From positions 1,426,001-1,490,000 of the forward strand of contig NZ_CP126739.1 of assembly GCF_030246885.1 (NCBI RefSeq): a stretch of 64,000 bases of DNA. Direction: 5' to 3'. Each line of letters starts with the position of its first letter. The stretch's first letter is position 1. This stretch comes from Microbacterium sp. zg-B185 (GTDB taxonomy: Bacteria; Actinomycetota; Actinomycetes; Actinomycetales; Microbacteriaceae). Below the pieces are notes generated by a model, which was not told the origin of the DNA, ran no database searches, and saw only the letters and a program-made list of their open reading frames with translations. Positions 44,548 to 53,465 of the stretch are shown in pieces. A program made the position numbers and the translations under genes.

Positions 44548-44609
44548 GCTGACCCGTCAGCACTGCGCTGCAGGCCGGCGGTGAGCACACGCTCGCCCCG
44601 GTCTGCAGC
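44548..44609 (+). terminator. Two intercistronic hairpins between rpsB and tsf
   Basis: The first is GCTGAC-CC-GTCAGC (44548-44561). The second is a 19-bp stem with an ACAC loop: arms GCTGCAGGCCGG (44567-44578) and GGTGAGC (44580-44586) pair with GCTCGCC (44591-44597) and CCGGTCTGCAGC (44598-44609), with one bulged C and two G-T pairs. Only ACTCTC follows, so read-through into tsf is expected; probably a partial terminator or processing site. Confidence 0.6.
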
Positions 44610-44684
44610 ACTCTCGGCGGACCTCGTTCGCACGGCCCGCCCACGCACTCACACGAACTCATCACAATCAAGGAGCCACTACCC

Positions 44685-45512
44685 ATGGCAAACTTCACGA
44701 TCGCCGACATCAAGGCGCTGCGCGAGCAGCTCGGGACCGGCATGGTCGACACCAAGAAGGCGCTCGAAGAGGCCGACGGCGACGTCGAGAAGGCCGTCGA
44801 GATCCTGCGTCTGAAGGGCGCGAAGGGCAACGCCAAGCGTGCGGACCGGTCCACCAGCGAAGGCCTCGTGGTCGCTCGCGAGCAGGACGGCAAGGTCACC
44901 CTCGTCGAACTGGCGTGCGAGACCGACTTCGTCGCCAAGAACGAGCGCTTCATCTCGCTCGCGGACAAGGTGGCGGATGCCGCGGCCGCTGTCGGCGCCG
45001 ACTCCGTCGAGGCTGCTCTGGCAGCCCCCGCCGGCAACCAGACCGTCGAGCAGCTCATCGCCGACGAGGCCGCCATCATCGGCGAGAAGGTCGAACTCCG
45101 ACGCGTCCGCACCCTCTCCGGCGACAAGTTCGAGGTGTACCTGCACAAGACCAGCAAGGACCTGCCCCCGCAGGTCGGTGTGGTGCTGGCGTACACGGGC
45201 GATGACGCCGAGACGGCTCGCAGCATCGCGCAGCACATCTCCTTCGCCAACCCGTCCTACCTTTCCCGCGACGAGGTCCCCGCGGCCGACGTCGAGAAGG
45301 AGCGTGAGATCGTCACCGAGATCTCCCGCAACGAGGGCAAGCCGGAGGCCGCCCTCCCGAAGATCGTCGAGGGCCGCGTCAACGCGTTCTTCAAGCAGGT
45401 CTCGCTCCTGGACCAGGACTACGCGAAGGACAACAAGCAGTCCGTCGCGCAGGTGGCCAAGGACGCCGGACTGACCCTGACGGGCTTCGCCCGGTTCAAG
45501 GTCGGGGCTTAG
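44685..45512 (+). CDS. tsf: Elongation factor Ts
   Basis: Nucleotide exchange factor for EF-Tu; 275 aa. N-terminal UBA-like domain (LREQLGTGMVDTKKALEEADG) and the TDFV contact motif (CETDFVAKNERF). Two dimerisation-type subdomains follow. Normal length. ATG with ribosome site AAGGAG. Terminated directly downstream. Confidence 0.96.
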   Translation: MANFTIADIKALREQLGTGMVDTKKALEEADGDVEKAVEILRLKGAKGNAKRADRSTSEGLVVAREQDGKVTLVELACETDFVAKNERFISLADKVADAAAAVGADSVEAALAAPAGNQTVEQLIADEAAIIGEKVELRRVRTLSGDKFEVYLHKTSKDLPPQVGVVLAYTGDDAETARSIAQHISFANPSYLSRDEVPAADVEKEREIVTEISRNEGKPEAALPKIVEGRVNAFFKQVSLLDQDYAKDNKQSVAQVAKDAGLTLTGFARFKVGA

Positions 45513-45523
45513 CACCGTGAAGA

Positions 45524-45553
45524 GGCCCGCATCACATCGATGCGGGTCTTTTT
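45524..45553 (+). terminator. Rho-independent terminator of tsf
   Basis: 10-bp stem GGCCCGCATC (45524-45533) / GATGCGGGTC (45539-45548, one G-T pair), loop ACATC, followed by five Ts (45549-45553). Confidence 0.85.
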
Positions 45554-45633
45554 CATGCCGTGAGCGCGTCAGCGCCCGCGGCGCCCGGTAGACGTGCAGC
45601 GACAGATGGTTGCAGGCGATGAGAGGATGACAC

Positions 45634-46353
45634 GTGATCGATGAAGCGACCGGAACCCGGCGGGTCCTGCTGAAGCTCTCCGGCGAGGCATTCGGAGGCG
45701 GACAGCTGGGCGTGAACCCGGATGTCGTCAGTCAGATGGCCCGCGAGATCGCCGCCGCGGTGGACCGCGTGGAGATCGCCGTCGTCGTCGGCGGCGGGAA
45801 CTTCTTCCGCGGCGCGGAACTGAGCCAACGCGGCATGGACCGCGGCCGCGCCGACTACATGGGCATGCTCGGGACGGTCATGAACGCGCTCGCGCTGCAG
45901 GACTTCCTCGAGCAGGCCGGTGCGGCCACCCGCGTGCAGTCCGCGATCTCGATGACCCAGGTCGCCGAGCCGTACATCCCGCGCCGGGCCGAGCGGCACA
46001 TGGAGAAGGGCCGCGTGGTCATCTTCGGCGCCGGCGCCGGACTCCCGTATTTCTCCACGGACACCGTCGCCGCCCAGCGCGCCCTCGAGATCGGCGCATC
46101 CGAAGTGCTGGTCGCCAAGAACGGCGTGGACGGCGTTTACACCGCGGACCCGAACAAGGACCCGGACGCGACCCTGATCCAGCGCATCACGTACATGGAC
46201 GCCCTGCAGCGCGGGCTCAAGGTGGTCGACTCGACCGCCTTCAGCCTGTGCATGGACAACCGCATGGACATGCGGGTGTTCGGCATGGAGCCGGCTGGCA
46301 ACGTCACCCGGGCGCTGCTGGGCGAGCCGATCGGCACGCTCGTCACGGCGTGA
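45634..46353 (+). CDS. pyrH: UMP kinase
   Basis: Phosphorylates UMP to UDP in pyrimidine synthesis; 239 aa, hexameric amino-acid-kinase fold. [24 protein letters not shown], and the [16 protein letters not shown] nucleotide loop are canonical; [13 protein letters not shown] is the C-terminal signature. GTG start at 45634 with a GAGAGGA site about 6 nt upstream. Begins its own unit after the tsf terminator. Confidence 0.95.
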   Translation: MIDEATGTRRVLLKLSGEAFGGGQLGVNPDVVSQMAREIAAAVDRVEIAVVVGGGNFFRGAELSQRGMDRGRADYMGMLGTVMNALALQDFLEQAGAATRVQSAISMTQVAEPYIPRRAERHMEKGRVVIFGAGAGLPYFSTDTVAAQRALEIGASEVLVAKNGVDGVYTADPNKDPDATLIQRITYMDALQRGLKVVDSTAFSLCMDNRMDMRVFGMEPAGNVTRALLGEPIGTLVTA

Positions 46354-46368
46354 CCTGATCGCCGCCAC

Positions 46369-46374
46369 TAGACT
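46369..46374 (+). promoter_or_regulatory. Putative -10 of frr
   Basis: TAGACT. The frr start at 46405 then has a clear ribosome site AGGAG (46395-46399), so this transcript has a short leader. Confidence 0.4.
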
Positions 46375-46404
46375 TAGCCCTCAGATCTACCGATAGGAGT
46401 CACT

Positions 46405-46959
46405 GTGATCGCCGACGTCTTGGCCGAGGCCGGCACGCGCATGGATCGCGCCGTTGAAGGTGCGAAGGAAGACTTCGCGACGATCCGGACCGGTCGTGCG
46501 AACCCGCAGCTGTTCCAGAAGATCCCCGTGGACTACTACGGAACGCCGACGCCGCTGGCTCAGCTCGCCTCCCTGAACAACCCCGAGGCGCGCACCATCC
46601 TGGTCACGCCGTACGACAAGTCCGCGCTCAAGGCGATCGAACAGGCCATCCGCGACACCCCGAACATCGGCGCCAACCCGACCAACGACGGCAACATCAT
46701 CCGCGTCACGCTGCCGGAGCTGACCGAGGAGCGCCGCCGCGAGTTCGTCAAGATCGTGCGCGCGAAGGGCGAGGACGCCAGGGTGCACGTCCGCGGCATC
46801 CGGCGCAAGTCCAAGGATGACCTGGACGCGCTCAAGAGCGACATCGGCGAGGACGAGCTCGCGCGCGCCGAGAAGGAACTCGACGCGCTCACGCGCGCCC
46901 ACGTCGACGCGATCGACGACGCGCTCAAGCGCAAAGAGACCGAGCTCCTCGAGATCTGA
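46405..46959 (+). CDS. frr: Ribosome recycling factor
   Basis: Splits post-termination ribosomes with EF-G; 184 aa. [23 protein letters not shown] and [19 protein letters not shown] are canonical, as are the C-terminal coiled coil and [16 protein letters not shown] start with AGGAG. Followed 7 bp later by cdsA. Confidence 0.95.
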   Translation: MIADVLAEAGTRMDRAVEGAKEDFATIRTGRANPQLFQKIPVDYYGTPTPLAQLASLNNPEARTILVTPYDKSALKAIEQAIRDTPNIGANPTNDGNIIRVTLPELTEERRREFVKIVRAKGEDARVHVRGIRRKSKDDLDALKSDIGEDELARAEKELDALTRAHVDAIDDALKRKETELLEI

Positions 46960-46966
46960 GTCCACC

Positions 46967-48010
46967 ATGACCGACGCATCCCGCGAGCAGCCGGGTGACG
47001 AGCCGCCCACGGACGCGCCGCTGACCAGGCGGGAGGCCGCCCGCCAGCACCGCAGGTCCTCGCCCGGCGCCGTCAGCCCGGCGTTATCGCATGTGCGGGC
47101 GGCCCGTACCGAGTTCGAAAGTCAGGTTGCGCAGGCCCGCGCGGAGTTCGAGGAAGCTAACGAGCGGATCAAGCAGCGCACCGGCCGGGATCTCATCCTC
47201 GCAATCCTGATCGGCCTGGCGATCGGCGCGGCCCTGATCGCTTCGCTGATCTTCCTCAAGTGGGTCTTCGTGCTCTTCGCACTCGGGGCGGGACTGCTGG
47301 GCATGTTCGAGTTCGGCCGCGCCCTGATCGGGGCGGGGCGCAGAGTCGACCTGATCCCGCAGCTGGTGATCGGGACGCTGCTGATCCTCTCCGGGTATTT
47401 CGTGGACCTGTGGGTGCACTGGATAGCGGCGTTCGTCGCCGTCGCACTGGTGATCGTCTGGCGGCTGCTGGCCCAGATGTTCGCAAGGGACGGACGCACC
47501 TACGGCGCTGTTCTCAGCGATGTCCTCATCGCCGGGTTCCTGCAGTTGTACGTCGCGTTCCTGACCAGCCTGTGTCTCATCCTGCTCCGCCAAGAAGGCG
47601 GGGAGTGGTGGGTGCTGGCCTTCATCATCATCGCCGTCGCCTCCGACACCGGCGCGTACGCCGCGGGAATCGCGTTCGGCAAGCATCCGATGGCTCCCCG
47701 GATCAGTCCGAAGAAGACCTGGGAGGGCTTCGCGGGTGCCGCGCTGGCGGCCCTGATCGCCGGTGTCCTGCTGTCACTGTTCATGCTCGGGCTGCCGTGG
47801 TGGACCGGCCTGGTGATCGGCGCAGTGATCCTGGGGACCGCGACCGCCGGTGACCTCGGCGAATCCATGATCAAGCGCGATCTCGGTATCAAAGACATGA
47901 GCTCATGGCTTCCCGGTCACGGCGGCGTCTTGGACCGGCTGGATTCGATCCTGCCCTCGGCGGTCGGCGCCCTCGCGTTGTTCTACCTGCTCTCTCCGCT
48001 GGCGGCGTGA
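46967..48010 (+). CDS. cdsA: Phosphatidate cytidylyltransferase
   Basis: Makes CDP-diacylglycerol, the branch point of phospholipid synthesis; 347 aa. A charged cytoplasmic N-terminus of about 75 residues (short coiled coil ESQVAQARAEFEEANERI) precedes about eight membrane helices. SDTGAYAAGIAFGKHPMAPRISPKKTWEG and the C-terminal signature SMIKRDLGIKDMSSWLPGHGG...DR with the metal-binding Asps are present. ATG at 46967; the stop overlaps the next start (TGATG). Confidence 0.94.
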   Translation: MTDASREQPGDEPPTDAPLTRREAARQHRRSSPGAVSPALSHVRAARTEFESQVAQARAEFEEANERIKQRTGRDLILAILIGLAIGAALIASLIFLKWVFVLFALGAGLLGMFEFGRALIGAGRRVDLIPQLVIGTLLILSGYFVDLWVHWIAAFVAVALVIVWRLLAQMFARDGRTYGAVLSDVLIAGFLQLYVAFLTSLCLILLRQEGGEWWVLAFIIIAVASDTGAYAAGIAFGKHPMAPRISPKKTWEGFAGAALAALIAGVLLSLFMLGLPWWTGLVIGAVILGTATAGDLGESMIKRDLGIKDMSSWLPGHGGVLDRLDSILPSAVGALALFYLLSPLAA

Positions 48011-48579
48011 TGACCACGTCCGATACCGCGACGATCACGTTCGCCGAGACCCACGGGTCGGTGAAGGGATATGAGAAGCGCGCCGTGGACGCGTTTCTCC
48101 TGCGCGCCCGCAACGCATTCGAGAGATACGGCGACGAGGCGGACCAGATGACCTCGGCGGACGTGCGGCGGGTCGCATTCCCGATCGTTCGGCACGGCTA
48201 CGTGATCTCCGCGGTGGACGACGCGCTCGGTCGGATCGAAGACGCGTTCGCGGCACGGGAGCGCGAGGCGGCGGTCGCCGACGGCGGCGTGCACGCATGG
48301 GTCGGACAGACCCGCGAAACCGCCCAGGTGGTGCTGGATCGCCTCTCGCGTCCGAAGGGGCGACGGTTCGATCGGGTCGGCGGCCTCCGCTACGGATATC
48401 GCATCGACGAGGTGGATCTGGTCGCCGACAAGCTCGCCCGCTATCTGGAAACCGGTGAGGCGCTGTCGGTGGAGCAGGTCCGCGGCGTGGCGTTCCGGAT
48501 GCAGCGCGGGGGATACCGCGAAGCCCAGGTCGACGCCGTTCTGGATGCCGTGATCGAAGTCATCCTCGCCGTCGCGTGA
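48010..48579 (+). CDS. DivIVA-domain-like protein with two repeats
   Basis: A 189-aa soluble protein. Two copies of a DivIVA-type motif are visible: GYEKRAVDAFLLRARNAFER with RRVAFPIVRHGYVISAVDDAL (about residues 20-85), and GYRIDEVDLVADKLARYL with RGVAFRMQRGGYREAQVDAVLD (about 125-180). The repeated element resembles the short DivIVA-domain unit of actinobacterial cell-pole proteins, but the long coiled coil of Wag31 is missing. Overlaps cdsA by one base, so likely linked to membrane or pole lipid synthesis; that link is inference. Confidence 0.65.
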   Translation: MTTSDTATITFAETHGSVKGYEKRAVDAFLLRARNAFERYGDEADQMTSADVRRVAFPIVRHGYVISAVDDALGRIEDAFAAREREAAVADGGVHAWVGQTRETAQVVLDRLSRPKGRRFDRVGGLRYGYRIDEVDLVADKLARYLETGEALSVEQVRGVAFRMQRGGYREAQVDAVLDAVIEVILAVA

Positions 48580-48623
48580 TGTCGCAAAAGCAACCCCGGA
48601 TGGCACGCCCGCGCTGTGCTGGT

Positions 48624-48629
48624 TAGACT
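48624..48629 (+). promoter_or_regulatory. -10 upstream of the transglycosylase-like gene
   Basis: TAGACT, 9 nt before the GTG at 48639; near-leaderless. Confidence 0.45.
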
Positions 48630-48638
48630 CGGGACACT

Positions 48639-49394
48639 GTGACTTCCGGCAACGAGATGATTCCCGCCCGAGGAATGCCCCGTCAGGATGCGGCGACCCT
48701 CGACACGGCGGCGGTAGCAGTGGCCTCCCACCGGCGGAGCCCCACCTCTCCGCGCTGGTCGCGCCGCCGCGGCGTCGCCGGCGTGTTCGCCGCGTTCGCC
48801 GTCATCGGGTTCGCGGCCGCGTACATCGGACCCACCGGCGTCGCGCTCACCGAGGCGCGCGCGCAGGAGCCTATACCCGTCACGCTCTACTCCAGCACGC
48901 TGGATGACGCGCAGCGGCTGCTGCTCGCACGCGAGGCCGGCGAGCAGGCCGCGGCTGATCTGGACCGTGCCGGCTACACCGTGTACGTCACCCCCAAGCC
49001 GACGCCGACACCGGAGCCGGTCGTCGCCGCGAACGACGACGCGGAGGAGTCCTCCTCGTCGGGGTGGCGACCGCCGTTCGTCACACCGGATCCCGGTACC
49101 GCGCAGGGCATCGCCTACGAGATGGTGCTGGCGCGCGGATGGGGCGATGACCAGTTCGCCTGCCTCGTCGCGCTGTGGAACCGCGAATCCGGCTGGCGGG
49201 TCAATGCGTACAACTCCGGCAGCGGCGCCTATGGCATCCCGCAGGCCCTCCCCGGCAACAAGATGGCCAGCGCAGGCGCGGACTGGGAGACCAACCCGGC
49301 CACGCAGATCTCGTGGGGCCTCGGCTACATCGGCGGTCGCTACGGATCGCCGTGCGGTGCGTGGGACCACTCCGAGCGCGTCGGCTGGTACTGA
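48639..49394 (+). CDS. Secreted lytic-transglycosylase-like protein
   Basis: A 251-aa exported protein. Long N-terminus, then a membrane or signal segment (GVAGVFAAFAVIGFAAAYIG, about residues 45-64), and a linker with Pro/Thr (PKPTPTPEPVVAANDD). The C-terminal lysozyme-like domain has FACLVALWNRESGW (catalytic Glu, near residue 184), YNSGSGAYGIPQALPG and GLGYIGGRYGSPCGAW, matching the aggregation-promoting-factor/lytic-transglycosylase type. Predicted to cut or remodel peptidoglycan. GTG at 48639; a shorter start at the in-frame ATG (48660) is possible. Confidence 0.8.
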   Translation: MTSGNEMIPARGMPRQDAATLDTAAVAVASHRRSPTSPRWSRRRGVAGVFAAFAVIGFAAAYIGPTGVALTEARAQEPIPVTLYSSTLDDAQRLLLAREAGEQAAADLDRAGYTVYVTPKPTPTPEPVVAANDDAEESSSSGWRPPFVTPDPGTAQGIAYEMVLARGWGDDQFACLVALWNRESGWRVNAYNSGSGAYGIPQALPGNKMASAGADWETNPATQISWGLGYIGGRYGSPCGAWDHSERVGWY

Positions 49395-49399
49395 CCGCC

Positions 49400-49684
49400 A
49401 TGCCGCGGCCAAACCGTCGGCGCCCCGAGGACGACGGCGACGACGCCCTGGAGCGACTGATCACCGGCTGGAAGCGCACCGAGGTGCGACGGGGTGTGGA
49501 ATGGACGGTGCAGCCGGTCACGGCCGCGCAGGCGGCGAAGAGCTATGTCTGCCCCGGCTGCGGTCGCTCGGTCCTCGGCGGCGTCGCCCACCTGGTGGTC
49601 TGGCGCGCTGACGGCGTGCTCGGCGATCAGGCCGATCTCGCCGGTCGCAGACACTGGCACACGCATTGCTGGAGGATCGCCTGA
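49400..49684 (+). CDS. Small putative zinc-binding protein
   Basis: A 94-aa basic protein with CPGCGRSVLGG (CxxC, near residue 51) and HWHTHCWRI at the C-terminus, together giving a plausible Cys2-His-Cys zinc site. No function recognised; in databases such actinobacterial proteins are often given misleading nucleotide-binding names. ATG at 49400, 5 bp after the preceding stop; the next gene starts one base after its stop, so it belongs to a three-gene run. Confidence 0.65.
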   Translation: MPRPNRRRPEDDGDDALERLITGWKRTEVRRGVEWTVQPVTAAQAAKSYVCPGCGRSVLGGVAHLVVWRADGVLGDQADLAGRRHWHTHCWRIA

Positions 49685-49685
49685 C

Positions 49686-50408
49686 ATGGACATCCGCGGA
49701 CCCGTGCTCCTGCCTGCCCGGCGGGAGGACATCGAACTGCACACCCTGGACGACCTGACCCTGGTCGGGGAGCTGGCCGTCCCGGCGGATCGGGAACCGG
49801 TCGCCACCCTGGTGACCCTGCATCCGCTGCCCACGGCCGGTGGGTTCATGGACTCGCACATCCTCCGCAAGGCGGCGGCCCGTCTTCCCGCTCTGGCCGA
49901 CCTCGCCGTCCTGCGATTCAACACGCGGGGGACCACGTCGCCGCGCGGCACCAGCGAGGGCGCTTTCGACGGCGGTCGCGCGGAGGCGTTCGACCTGGCT
50001 GCCGCGATGGATTTCGTGCGCACGCGCCGGCTGCCGCGCCCCTGGCTGGTGGGCTGGTCGTTCGGCACGGAGGTGGCGCTGAAGTACGGACTGGACCACG
50101 ACATCGAGGGAGTGATCCTCCTCTCGCCGCCGCTGCACAGGACGACGCCCGAAGAGGTCGCAGCCTGGGCGGGCGGTTCTCGTCGCGTCGTCGTGGTCGT
50201 CCCCGAGCTGGACGACTATCTGCGCCCCGACGAGGCCGCGGAGAAGTTCGCGTCCCTTCCGGATGCGGTGCTCATCCCGGTCGAGGGCGGCAAGCACCTG
50301 TGGGTGGGGGAGAGCCAGACCCGACGGGTCCTCACCGAGATCGTGGCGGCCGTCAACCCGGACGCTTTGCCGCTCGCCACCGAATGGGACGGACCGCTCA
50401 GCCAGTGA
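49686..50408 (+). CDS. Alpha/beta hydrolase
   Basis: A 240-aa serine hydrolase of the dienelactone/CocE-like small group. LVTLHPLPTAGGFMDSH forms the oxyanion region. GWSFGTEVALKYG carries the nucleophile Ser, and the late VEGGKHLWVGES carries the catalytic His. An acidic residue in PELDDYLRPDE is the probable third member. Substrate unknown. The ATG at 49686 overlaps the end of the small zinc protein gene region (1-bp gap). Confidence 0.82.
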   Translation: MDIRGPVLLPARREDIELHTLDDLTLVGELAVPADREPVATLVTLHPLPTAGGFMDSHILRKAAARLPALADLAVLRFNTRGTTSPRGTSEGAFDGGRAEAFDLAAAMDFVRTRRLPRPWLVGWSFGTEVALKYGLDHDIEGVILLSPPLHRTTPEEVAAWAGGSRRVVVVVPELDDYLRPDEAAEKFASLPDAVLIPVEGGKHLWVGESQTRRVLTEIVAAVNPDALPLATEWDGPLSQ

Positions 50409-50429
50409 CAGGCGAGTGCGGCAGTCTTC

Positions 50430-51476
50430 TCAGCGCTCGTTCTGGCGCGGGATCACGACCTGCCGGTAGATGATCAGGATGCTGGCGGCGACCGGAATCG
50501 CGATCAGCGCTCCCAGCAGACCCAGCAGCGACCCGCCCGCGAGGGCGGCGATCACCACGACCGCGCCGGGGACCGACACCGCTCGGTTCATGACCCGCGG
50601 CGAGATGACGTACGCCTCGATCTGCATGTAGATCAGGTAATAGATCGCCGCGATCAGCGCCGTCGTCGGGGAGCCGAGGCCGAGGCACGTCAGGACGATG
50701 ATCGCCGAGCCGGTCAGCGTGCCCACCAGCGGGATCAGCGAGAAGAAGAAGGCCACGACGGCCAGCACCGCGGGGAAGGGGGCCCCGATGATGGAGAGGA
50801 GGATCGCGCTGAGCACGCCGTTGATGACGCCCATGGTGACCTGACCCATGACGAAGTAGCCGACGGATTTCGTGATCTGCTCGGCGATGTCGATGAACCG
50901 CGCGCGCTTGGATGCCGGCACGAGTTGGTAGACGGCGGCTTTCAGGTTGGGAGTGGATGCCGTGAAGTAGATGGTCAGGATCAGGACGATGAACGCTCCG
51001 GCCAGGCCGGCGAGCACGCCGGCGCCGACCGCCAGAACGCCTTCGCCGATCGACGCATAGTCGAGGTTCTCGATCCAGTCCTGGACGAAGACGAAGACCT
51101 CTTCGACATCGAGATTCGGGAAGACTCCGCCCAGCCATTCCTTGATGTCATCGAGGGTCGTCCCGCGCTGCACGACTCGCGTGATCGCCGCGATCAGCTG
51201 GCTGACCTGGCTGGTGATGATGGGCACCAGCATCAGCACGATCCCGGCGAAGGCAGCCAGGACCGCCAGGATCGTGATGAGAACCGCCGCCCAGCGCCGC
51301 AGCTTGCGCCGCTCGAGGAAGGAGATCGCAGGCTCCAGACCGAGGCTCAGGAACAGCGCCGTGCCGACGTACAGCAGGATGGTCGACAGGGTCTGGATGC
51401 TCCCGATCAGGACCATCCCGAGTCCGACGCCCAAAGTCGCCACGAACGCGACGCGGAACGGGTTGTGCACCTTCAT
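50430..51476 (-). CDS. AI-2E family transporter (PerM-like)
   Basis: A 348-aa integral membrane protein with about eight predicted helices. Large periplasmic loop (residues about 100-150, TLDDIKEWLGGVFPNLDVEEVF), then FYLIYMQIEAYVISP-type family sequence (IYYLIYMQIEAYVISPRV) and a Gly-rich C-terminal helix (GGSLLGLLGALIAIPV). Substrate in actinobacteria unknown. Start: the GTG at 51518 lies only 3 nt from a TATCCT -10 (51522-51527), too close for the transcript, so the ATG at 51476 (MKVHNPFRV) with AGAGAGG upstream is preferred. Confidence 0.82.
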   Translation of the reverse strand: MKVHNPFRVAFVATLGVGLGMVLIGSIQTLSTILLYVGTALFLSLGLEPAISFLERRKLRRWAAVLITILAVLAAFAGIVLMLVPIITSQVSQLIAAITRVVQRGTTLDDIKEWLGGVFPNLDVEEVFVFVQDWIENLDYASIGEGVLAVGAGVLAGLAGAFIVLILTIYFTASTPNLKAAVYQLVPASKRARFIDIAEQITKSVGYFVMGQVTMGVINGVLSAILLSIIGAPFPAVLAVVAFFFSLIPLVGTLTGSAIIVLTCLGLGSPTTALIAAIYYLIYMQIEAYVISPRVMNRAVSVPGAVVVIAALAGGSLLGLLGALIAIPVAASILIIYRQVVIPRQNER

Positions 51477-51521
51477 GTGGCGATCCAGCCTCTCTCGACG
51501 GGCCGTCGACCCTGTCACGTC

Positions 51522-51527
51522 AGGATA
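51522..51527 (-). promoter_or_regulatory. -10 of the AI-2E family gene
   Basis: TATCCT on the minus strand; predicted start about 51515, giving a leader of about 40 nt to the ATG at 51476. Confidence 0.4.
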
Positions 51528-51650
51528 AGCACACGAGGGCGCTCATGCGGGGATTGGCGCCTCCCGGAGGACTTTCAGGTCGTTGTCGCTAGTCTGGAAT
51601 GTCGAGTAGGTGGCCCGCTGCTCAGTCTTGCGGGCCCGGAAAGGTGTTCT

Positions 51651-53465
51651 GTGCGTTTCGTGTGGGCCGTAGCGGCGTTCGTCCTGGCTGCCGTGATGAT
51701 CGGGGCAGGCATCGCCCAACGCACCGTCTTCCAAGGTCCCAAGACGGAAACGGCCGCCATCTCGGTCTCCGAGGGTGCGCCGTACCTCCTGATCGACGGC
51801 GACGTGCTGAACATGGTGCCCGGTGCGCAGACGCTGCGCGCGCAGGGCGACGGCGAGATCTTCGCGGCGTACGGCCGCACCGCCGACATGAAGGCCTGGC
51901 TGGCCGACACGACCTACAACCAGGTCTCCCTCGACAAGAACGGCGAGATCGTCACGAAGGCGATCGAACCGACCGCGGTCGAGGACGAGACGGCTGCCGC
52001 TGCCGAGGCCGGGGCGACCGAGCCGGCGGCCCCGGTCCGCAGCCCGGTCGGATCGGACCTCTGGCTGGACGAGTTCCAGCAAGAGGATCTCCTGATCGCA
52101 CCGCTGCAGCTTCCCGAGGAGATGAGCGTGCTCGTCGCCGCGGACGGCATCGAGGCCGCGCCAGCGGAAGTGACCGTCTCATGGCCGATCGCCAGCGCCA
52201 CCCCGCTGGCCGGTCCGCTCATCGTCATCGGCGGCATCCTGATGGTGATCGGCGTGTTCCTGTACATCCTCGGGATCCGTCACGCCCGCCGTTCGCGCGG
52301 CCCTCGCCGCAAGGGCCTCCCGCTCGCCGCCACCCAGCCCATCGACCTTGCCGTCGAGGGGGCGGACAAGGGCGTCATCAGCGCCACCCCGACCCGCCGC
52401 TCCGTGACATCCGGCCGGCGCGCGTTCACGGTCATCCCGGCCGTCGCGGTCTCGGCGCTCCTGTTCGCCGGATGCTCGGCGGATTCCTGGCCGCAGCTGG
52501 CCGGCAGCCCCACGCCGACGCCCACGGCGACCGTCATCGTGCCCGAGGGCCAGCAGGCACCGGCAGTCACCGAAGCGCAGGCCGAGCGGATCATCGCCCG
52601 GATCGCCGCGACCGCAGCCGACGCCGACGCGGCCCTGGACCCCACGCTTGCGGCGACGCGGTTGACCGGCGCCGTCTTGGCCGAGCGCACCACCAACTAC
52701 ACGCTGCGCGCCGCGATCGCCGACTACAAGGCGCCGACGGCGATCCCGGTGAAGCCTCTCGAAATCGTCCTCCCGCAGGCCTACGACGGGTGGCCGCGTT
52801 CGGTGATGGCCGTCGTGAACAGCGAGGCTGACAAGACGGCGAGCATCATGCTGATGACCCAGGCGGATGCGTGGGCGCCGTACAAGCTGACCTACTTGTC
52901 CAGCCTCGAAGCGGCCACGCAGATGCCCGACCTCGCCCCGGCGTACGTGGGCGCCGCCCAGGTGCCGCCGGACTCCTCGTTCCTGGTGATGCCGCCGGAT
53001 CAGCTCGCCGCCGCCTACGCGGACATCATCAACAACGGCGAGGCCAGCGAGTTCTACGACCAGTTCGAAGCCGAGGGCGACCAGTTCCGCGTGAGCATCG
53101 CCGCCGACCGGGACCAGCGCCTTGCGGAGTTCAACACCACAGCGGCATCCACCGGAAGCCTCTCCTTCGAGTCCATGCCCGGCACCCACCCGCCGCTCGC
53201 GTTGGCCACACTCGAAAGCGGCGCTATCGTGGCCATCAACATGAACGAGGTCGACACCGTCCAGCCGACGAACGCCGACGCGGTCATCAAGCTGGACAGC
53301 AACCCGACGGTCAAGACGCTGGCCGGCGCGGAGCAGTCCGCAACCGGCTTCTCCACGACGTTCAGCGACCAGCTGTTCTTCTACGTTCCGGGTCAGGGGT
53401 CTTCGGAGAAGATCCGCCTGCTCGGGTACGGATCCGAAATCCTCGATGCAAAGGTGATCAGTTGA
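51651..53465 (+). CDS. Large membrane-anchored protein with an internal lipobox-like segment
   Basis: A 604-aa protein of unknown function. Helix 1 (residues 3-20, FVWAVAAFVLAAVMIGAG), an external domain of about 165 residues, helix 2 (about 187-209, GPLIVIGGILMVIGVFLYIL), and a cytoplasmic basic loop. A third hydrophobic segment then ends in SALLFAGC (Cys 275), a lipobox-like signature in mid-protein, followed by a Pro/Thr tether and a 300-residue C-terminal domain. GTG start with GAAAGG. The stop overlaps the TTG of the thioredoxin-like gene. Some databases call relatives glycosyltransferases; I see no such motif. Confidence 0.6.
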   Translation: MRFVWAVAAFVLAAVMIGAGIAQRTVFQGPKTETAAISVSEGAPYLLIDGDVLNMVPGAQTLRAQGDGEIFAAYGRTADMKAWLADTTYNQVSLDKNGEIVTKAIEPTAVEDETAAAAEAGATEPAAPVRSPVGSDLWLDEFQQEDLLIAPLQLPEEMSVLVAADGIEAAPAEVTVSWPIASATPLAGPLIVIGGILMVIGVFLYILGIRHARRSRGPRRKGLPLAATQPIDLAVEGADKGVISATPTRRSVTSGRRAFTVIPAVAVSALLFAGCSADSWPQLAGSPTPTPTATVIVPEGQQAPAVTEAQAERIIARIAATAADADAALDPTLAATRLTGAVLAERTTNYTLRAAIADYKAPTAIPVKPLEIVLPQAYDGWPRSVMAVVNSEADKTASIMLMTQADAWAPYKLTYLSSLEAATQMPDLAPAYVGAAQVPPDSSFLVMPPDQLAAAYADIINNGEASEFYDQFEAEGDQFRVSIAADRDQRLAEFNTTAASTGSLSFESMPGTHPPLALATLESGAIVAINMNEVDTVQPTNADAVIKLDSNPTVKTLAGAEQSATGFSTTFSDQLFFYVPGQGSSEKIRLLGYGSEILDAKVIS

